Positions 6,173 through 10,109 of a stretch of DNA of 10,109 nucleotides are shown here, piece after piece. The stretch is from NCBI GenBank assembly GCA_903918555.1, contig CAIXEV010000077.1, positions 1-10,109 on the forward strand, given 5' to 3'. The DNA is from an uncultured bacterium. GTDB lineage: Bacteria > Planctomycetota > Phycisphaerae > Phycisphaerales > SM1A02. The translations under genes were made by a program, and so were the position numbers. The notes under the pieces were generated by a model. The model was not told the DNA's origin and ran no database searches. It saw nothing but the letters and a program-made list of their open reading frames with translations. The number at the start of each line of letters is the position of its first letter. Within the stretch, counting starts at the first letter, position 1.

Positions 6173-6970
6173 TCAGAGTCTCGTTCGGATCGCCCAGAGA
6201 TCGGGAAAGAGCGGCGCGAACAGCGTTGTCCTCAGGTAGGCCGCTCCCGGGCTGCCACCGGTCCCCTGCTTGAAGCCAATGGTGCGCTCCACCATCTTGA
6301 CATGGCGATAGCGCCATTCCTGCACACCTTCGTCGAGGTCGACGAGCAGCTCGCACACTTGTCGCTCGATTGGGTGCTTTCGATAGACCTCGAGCAACGC
6401 GTTCTGAAACTCCGGCCATTCCTGCGGGGGCTCGGTGACATCGCGCTCGATCAGTTCGCGCGGGACGGGATGACCATGGCGGGCGAGAAACCGCGCGAAG
6501 GCGTCGTAGAGCGTGGGCCTGGTCCAGCGCGCCTCGATCGCGGCGCGTTCGGGCGAACCCTCCGGATTGTACGACAGCACACGGGCATGCTTGTTGCCGA
6601 GCAGGAACTCGAACTCGCGGAACTGCGCGCTCTGGAAGCCGCTCGAGTTCGCGAGGAAACTGCGGAACGAGAGGAACTCGACCGGAGTCATCGTCTCGAG
6701 GACATCGATCTGCTGCACCATCGTCTTGAGGATGGTGAGCATGCGCTTCAGGGTTCCGGATGCCTGCACGGCATCGCCGCGGACGAGCGCCGACGCGAGG
6801 TGGTCGCCCTCGTGCAGCTGCTGCTTGAACCAGAGCTCGTACACCTGGTGGATGATGATGAAGAGCATCTCGTCATGCTCCGGCGCGTCGGTGCCGGGAT
6901 GGCGCGAAAGCGGCTGCTGGAGCGCGAGGAGCTCGGGGATCTTGAGATAGCTTCCGTAGGTGAGGTTCAC
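6173..6970 (-). CDS. kynA: Tryptophan 2,3-dioxygenase
   Basis: A 265-residue heme enzyme that opens the indole ring of L-tryptophan with O2 to give N-formylkynurenine, the first step of the kynurenine route to anthranilate or NAD. It acts as a cytoplasmic tetramer. The sequence is textbook for the family: LTYGSYLKIPELLALQ (3-18), HDEMLFIIIHQVYELWFKQ (32-50, with the distal pocket His41), SFRSFLANSSGFQSAQFR (101-118, Arg103 contacting the substrate carboxylate), WRYRHVKMVERTIGFKQGTGGS (219-240, proximal heme ligand His223 and substrate-loop Thr237) and LFPDLWAIRT at the end. All key residues are present and the length is normal for bacterial forms. The start is GTG at 6970, immediately before the conserved NLTYGSYL; no ATG fits upstream. 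The stop of the OstA-like gene is 39 nt upstream, so they may share a transcript. No kynB or kynU neighbour is visible. A weak hairpin straddles the stop. Confidence 0.97.
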   Translation of the reverse strand: MNLTYGSYLKIPELLALQQPLSRHPGTDAPEHDEMLFIIIHQVYELWFKQQLHEGDHLASALVRGDAVQASGTLKRMLTILKTMVQQIDVLETMTPVEFLSFRSFLANSSGFQSAQFREFEFLLGNKHARVLSYNPEGSPERAAIEARWTRPTLYDAFARFLARHGHPVPRELIERDVTEPPQEWPEFQNALLEVYRKHPIERQVCELLVDLDEGVQEWRYRHVKMVERTIGFKQGTGGSPGAAYLRTTLFAPLFPDLWAIRTRL

Positions 6971-6986
6971 GCGCGACAGGCTAGCT

Positions 6987-7010
6987 GATCGAGGCGCGTT
7001 CGGGCGAACC
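6987..7010. repeat. 24-nt near-exact copy of an internal kynA segment
   Basis: Positions 6987-7010 match 6536-6559 inside kynA at 23 of 24 bases (only A6992 in place of C6541 as read along the repeat), including an exact 18-nt core GGCGCGTTCGGGCGAACC. The core contains inverted arms GTTCG/CGAAC. This copy lies between the OstA-like gene's stop and the kynA GTG start, just touching the stop codon; the other encodes SPERAAI of kynA. Confidence 0.7.
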
Positions 7011-10000
7011 TACTGCCCCGCCGTGCCGGAGGCCTTGAGCACCTGGAGCCGGCCGTTGCGGAGATCCCAGATCACCTGCTGCGCGCGGATCGGCGCGGGC
7101 TGTCCCTTCACGGCGATGGTCACGCTGCGGCCTTCGGCGGCGGTCAGCGTGGCGATGCCCGTGGTGACCGAGTAGTCGAACGACCCGCACTCGACATCCT
7201 GATCGGGCGTGCGGATGAAGACGCCGCCCGTGCCCTTGACGCCGAGCAGCTCCGCCGGCCCGCCGAGGTCGACGCCACGATCGCCGGCGTCCTTCGCGGG
7301 AGCTTCGCCCGGCTTCGCGTTCGCGTCGAGCGGACGCCGCACGGTGGCCTCGATCACATCGCATCGCATCGAGAGGGTGTCGTCGGCGCGCGCGCCGGCG
7401 TGCAGCACCTCGACGCCATTCTCCATGGTGATCTTGAAGACATCGTCGTACTGGCGCTCGAGCGCCATGCGCCGCTTCCAGCGGAAGCGCGTGGTGCCGT
7501 CGCGGCCGAAGGTGATCGCGCCAGGCGCGCGGTCCCTTTCGGCGGCCTTCGACTCGGCCGTGGACTCAGCCTTGGGCGGCATGTTGACGAGGATGCCGCC
7601 GTCGCCGACGACGAGACCCTCGCGCGTGCGCATGTCGTACTCGATGTGCTCGCCCGTCACGCGGAAGACGCGCGGGTCGCCCTCGCGCGCGGGCGTGTCC
7701 CAGCTGCGACTCTCGATCCGCGCGCCGCCCTTCGCGATGAACTGGTCGAGCGAGCGCTGCGCCGAACCGATGTCGCCGGCCATGCCGCCATCGCCCGTGC
7801 TCTTCTCCCCCATGCCCTTCGCGGCGGCGCGCGCCTTCGGGTCGATGCCGAGCTCGAGCAGCAGCGACTGCGCGTCGACGGCGTCGCTCGTCTGCGCGTT
7901 CGGCTTGCTGCGCACCTTGACATCGCCGCGGATGTCGAGCGTGCCGCGCGCGTCGCTGAGCTCGGTGTAGTCGAGCTCGTTGCTCCAGGTCGCCTCGAGG
8001 GTCGGCGCCGCTTCGGGCGTCGGGCGCTCGATCTTGCCGCTGCCGAGCGCGACCGGATCGCGGAACGCGCGGAAGCGGCCTGGCCCCTCGCTGCGCGCGC
8101 TGCGGGTCGAGTCGTCGAAGCGCAGGTCGCGGAGGTTGTCGGCGACGACATTCGAACGAACGATCGCGACATTGTCGCCGCTCAGTCGCAGCTTCCGCTT
8201 CGTCGCCTCGCCCACGAGCGTGTCGGCGAAGACGCGCGCGCCCTCCTTGAGGAGGACCTGCACGCCGCCCTTCGCCTCGACCACATCGATCTCGACATCG
8301 CCGAGGTTTCCGTCGGAACCCGCAAGCGCACCGCCACGCGCGGCGGCCGGCGCGGGCGCAGCGTCGGCGCCGGCGGGCTTCTCGCGGAAACTCACCACGA
8401 GGTCCTCGGTCCAGATCGTCTGGCTCGCATCGCGCGCCTCGATCGCCTGCCTGGCGACGAGCCGGCGCGGGATCGAATCGCCCTTCGCGTCCTCGCCGAG
8501 GAAGAGCTCGAGCCGCTTGGCGCGCATCGCGCCGTCGCCGCCGAGCCTGCGCACGCTCACGGCGCCGGCGCCGGCGCCGCCATCGGCGATGATCGCATCG
8601 ATTCGCTCGGCGTCGCTCGGGCTGAACGCGACCTCGAGGCTGTCGGCGTCCATCTCGAACTGCCGGCCGAACACATTCACGCCGCCGCCGAAGCGCGCGA
8701 GCGACAGTTTCGCGTCGTCGCCATCGCCCGCGAAGCGCAGGTCGACGCCGCCCTTCCAGGTGATCTCGAGTTCCTGCGCGGCAGGATCGAAGCGGAACTC
8801 GTCCTTGCGGCCCTTCGCGGGCGGGTCGACCACCATCGCCGCGGCCGCTGGATCGGCCGAGACGAGCATGCGCGCCGCATCGGGCACGATCGCGGGCGCG
8901 TACTCGAGCATCGACACGGCCCGCGCGGAGCCGCGCGCAAACGCCATCCGCCCGCCGCCGTCGAGCCTGCCTTCTCCTTCGCGAAGCGACGCCCAGAAGC
9001 TGGTGCCCTCGAGCGTCATGCGCGGGTTGCTGACCGTGAGCGGGAAGCCTTCGCGGCCGTGCGCCTCGACGCGCTCGTCGCGCACGCTGTAGCGGAGGCG
9101 CGAGCAGACGATGCGCGACGACGAGCGGCCGTCGACCACCTCGACGCGCGGGCCGATCACATCGAAGCGGATGTCGTCCTGCGACGCGAGCTGATCGGCG
9201 GGATCGGTCGCGGGCAGCATCACGAGCCGGCCGCCGAAGGTGACGGTGACGCTGTCGGCGGGCGCCTCCTGCACGGAGGCGAAGGCGAGCGGAACAACGG
9301 CAAGCGCGACGGGCGCGCGGAGAGAGCTCACGAACGGCATGGAAACCAACGATCCAGAGGCTGCGCCGGCGACCGGGCTCGAACCGCGAGGGACAAAGGC
9401 CAGATCATCGAGCCCGCGCGACTCGAGGCTGAAGACGGCGACGAGTTCATCGCCGGTGATCGTGCTGCGCACGCCGTCCTTGACGCGGACGATCTCGACG
9501 CCGCCGAGCATGACGAGGCGATAGAACGGGTTCTTCGCGGGCTTCGCGGCGTCAGGTGCGGTCGCGGCCGGGGCCGCCGGCGCCGTCGCAGCCGGGACCG
9601 CGGGCGCCGCGGCGACGACATCGCCCGCACCACCCGAGGGCTGCGCGCCCTTCGCGACCGCGTCGACGATGCCCGTCGACGCGCCTTGCGCCTCACGCTT
9701 CGCGGCGATCGCGCGCGCGGCGCGGTCGATGCGGATCGGCTCGAGCGCGCGGTCGACGATCAGCCGCTCGAGTCCGTCGCCATCGGCGTCGAGCACGAGC
9801 GAGAGACCTTCGCCCGCGAAACTTCCCGCGTCGGTTGCGACGCGCACCGCGCGATCGCAGCGGACCTCGCCGAGGATGCCGTCGAACTGCGCCTGGTCCG
9901 CGGTCACCACCACCGCGGGCGTGTCGCGGTCGGTGTCGATCGCGCTGCCATCGGCCTTCGGCTTGAAGAGCCGCACCACGACATCGTCCTCGAGCGTGCC

Positions 10001-10109
10001 CGACTCGAGCGCGCGGCGCGGCACATAGGCGACGCCCTTGCGCGAGGCGAGCGACAGCACGCGGCCGTCCTTCATGTAGATCACCGCGCGCGGCTCGCGC
10101 ATCGAGAGC
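7010..10109 (-). CDS. Large OstA/LptA-LptC-like lipopolysaccharide-transport-type protein, N-terminus missing
   Basis: At least 1032 residues are visible; the frame is open to the right edge, so the true start and any membrane anchor lie outside. Numbering from the in-window ATG at 10102, residues 1-125 look LptC-like: short beta-strand repeats such as AVIYMKDGRVLSL and VVVTADQAQFDGILGEVRCDRAVRV. Residues 157-190 are an Ala/Pro-rich linker. After that come many OstA-type units alternating 'V..GG..' strands with 'A..L...F......R...L.A.G.V' strands, for example FADTLVGEATKRKLRLSGD, TMENGVEVLHAGARADDTLSM and the terminal IRAQQVIWDLRNGRLQVLKA. Such beta-jelly-roll proteins form the periplasmic bridge carrying LPS or lipids to the outer membrane. 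The size far exceeds E. coli LptA or LptC (both under 200 residues) but seems in keeping with planctomycete versions. Residues 255-280 form an internal signal-peptide-like segment, which is odd. Family assignment rests on repeat pattern, not a catalytic motif. Confidence 0.72.
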   Translation of the reverse strand, partial: LSMREPRAVIYMKDGRVLSLASRKGVAYVPRRALESGTLEDDVVVRLFKPKADGSAIDTDRDTPAVVVTADQAQFDGILGEVRCDRAVRVATDAGSFAGEGLSLVLDADGDGLERLIVDRALEPIRIDRAARAIAAKREAQGASTGIVDAVAKGAQPSGGAGDVVAAAPAVPAATAPAAPAATAPDAAKPAKNPFYRLVMLGGVEIVRVKDGVRSTITGDELVAVFSLESRGLDDLAFVPRGSSPVAGAASGSLVSMPFVSSLRAPVALAVVPLAFASVQEAPADSVTVTFGGRLVMLPATDPADQLASQDDIRFDVIGPRVEVVDGRSSSRIVCSRLRYSVRDERVEAHGREGFPLTVSNPRMTLEGTSFWASLREGEGRLDGGGRMAFARGSARAVSMLEYAPAIVPDAARMLVSADPAAAAMVVDPPAKGRKDEFRFDPAAQELEITWKGGVDLRFAGDGDDAKLSLARFGGGVNVFGRQFEMDADSLEVAFSPSDAERIDAIIADGGAGAGAVSVRRLGGDGAMRAKRLELFLGEDAKGDSIPRRLVARQAIEARDASQTIWTEDLVVSFREKPAGADAAPAPAAARGGALAGSDGNLGDVEIDVVEAKGGVQVLLKEGARVFADTLVGEATKRKLRLSGDNVAIVRSNVVADNLRDLRFDDSTRSARSEGPGRFRAFRDPVALGSGKIERPTPEAAPTLEATWSNELDYTELSDARGTLDIRGDVKVRSKPNAQTSDAVDAQSLLLELGIDPKARAAAKGMGEKSTGDGGMAGDIGSAQRSLDQFIAKGGARIESRSWDTPAREGDPRVFRVTGEHIEYDMRTREGLVVGDGGILVNMPPKAESTAESKAAERDRAPGAITFGRDGTTRFRWKRRMALERQYDDVFKITMENGVEVLHAGARADDTLSMRCDVIEATVRRPLDANAKPGEAPAKDAGDRGVDLGGPAELLGVKGTGGVFIRTPDQDVECGSFDYSVTTGIATLTAAEGRSVTIAVKGQPAPIRAQQVIWDLRNGRLQVLKASGTAGQ

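Noticed and set aside
6155..6181. AGACTC/GAGTCT hairpin at the kynA stop as an intrinsic terminator
   Set aside because: Only a 6-bp stem with a 15-nt loop and no following U-tract on the minus strand.
7209..9092. Long plus-strand ORFs of 253 and 370 codons antisense to the OstA-like gene
   Set aside because: Ser/Ala/Pro/Arg-rich mirror of the coding strand's codon bias, no recognisable domain or start context.
1..10109. CRISPR array, tRNA/rRNA genes, prophage or a complete multi-gene defence system
   Set aside because: No regularly spaced repeats, no RNA-gene signatures, no integrase or transposase and no recognisable defence gene set were seen; the lone DUF4143 ATPase is not enough to claim one.

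Overview
The window is a high-GC stretch of bacterial chromosome that looks planctomycete, most likely Phycisphaerae. The best lineage clue is the secreted protein at 2275-3081. It carries the 'DCN.NG..D..DIA.GTS.D.D.DGVPDEC' linker and paired dockerin-like 'DLN.DG....DLA.LL..WG' repeats that I associate with that class. A large OstA/LptA-type outer-membrane biogenesis protein, a SUMF1/FGE-family protein and a phytoene-desaturase-type oxidoreductase fit this placement. Shine-Dalgarno sequences are weak or absent at most starts.

Layout, left to right. Positions 1-510 (+) hold the C-terminal end of a CrtI-type phytoene desaturase. Positions 511-625 are a short convergent gap with an imperfect 18-nt direct repeat that resembles an IS end. 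Positions 626-1885 (-) encode an AAA-type ATPase with a DUF4143-like C-terminus. Positions 1886-2274 contain no intact gene. They do hold overlapping hairpins just upstream of the ATPase, a REP-like imperfect palindrome, and what looks like the last 27 codons of a lost SUMF1/FGE gene. Positions 2275-3081 and 3078-5051 (-) form a two-gene unit joined by an ATGA stop/start overlap: a secreted alpha/beta hydrolase resembling 'conditioned medium factor', then a secreted P-domain/dockerin-like protein. Positions 5120-5905 (-) encode an intact cytoplasmic SUMF1/FGE-family protein. Positions 5906-6172 are a less GC-rich gap. Positions 6173-6970 (-) encode tryptophan 2,3-dioxygenase. Positions 7010-10109 (-) encode most of a very large OstA/LptA-like protein whose N-terminus lies beyond the window.

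Apart from crtI, every gene is on the minus strand. Functional coupling is clear only for the hydrolase/P-domain pair, which are probably co-translated and co-exported. The kynA-lptA spacing (39 nt) suggests co-transcription, but the functions are unrelated. The 511-2274 region has features of a small accessory or remodelled segment: a lone DUF4143 ATPase, a gene remnant and repeats. I saw no CRISPR array, tRNA, rRNA, intact transposase or convincing new defence system. The most unusual observations are the SUMF1 remnant, the internal signal-peptide-like segment of the OstA-like protein, the duplicated 24-mer around the kynA start region, and the hydrolase/P-domain pair.
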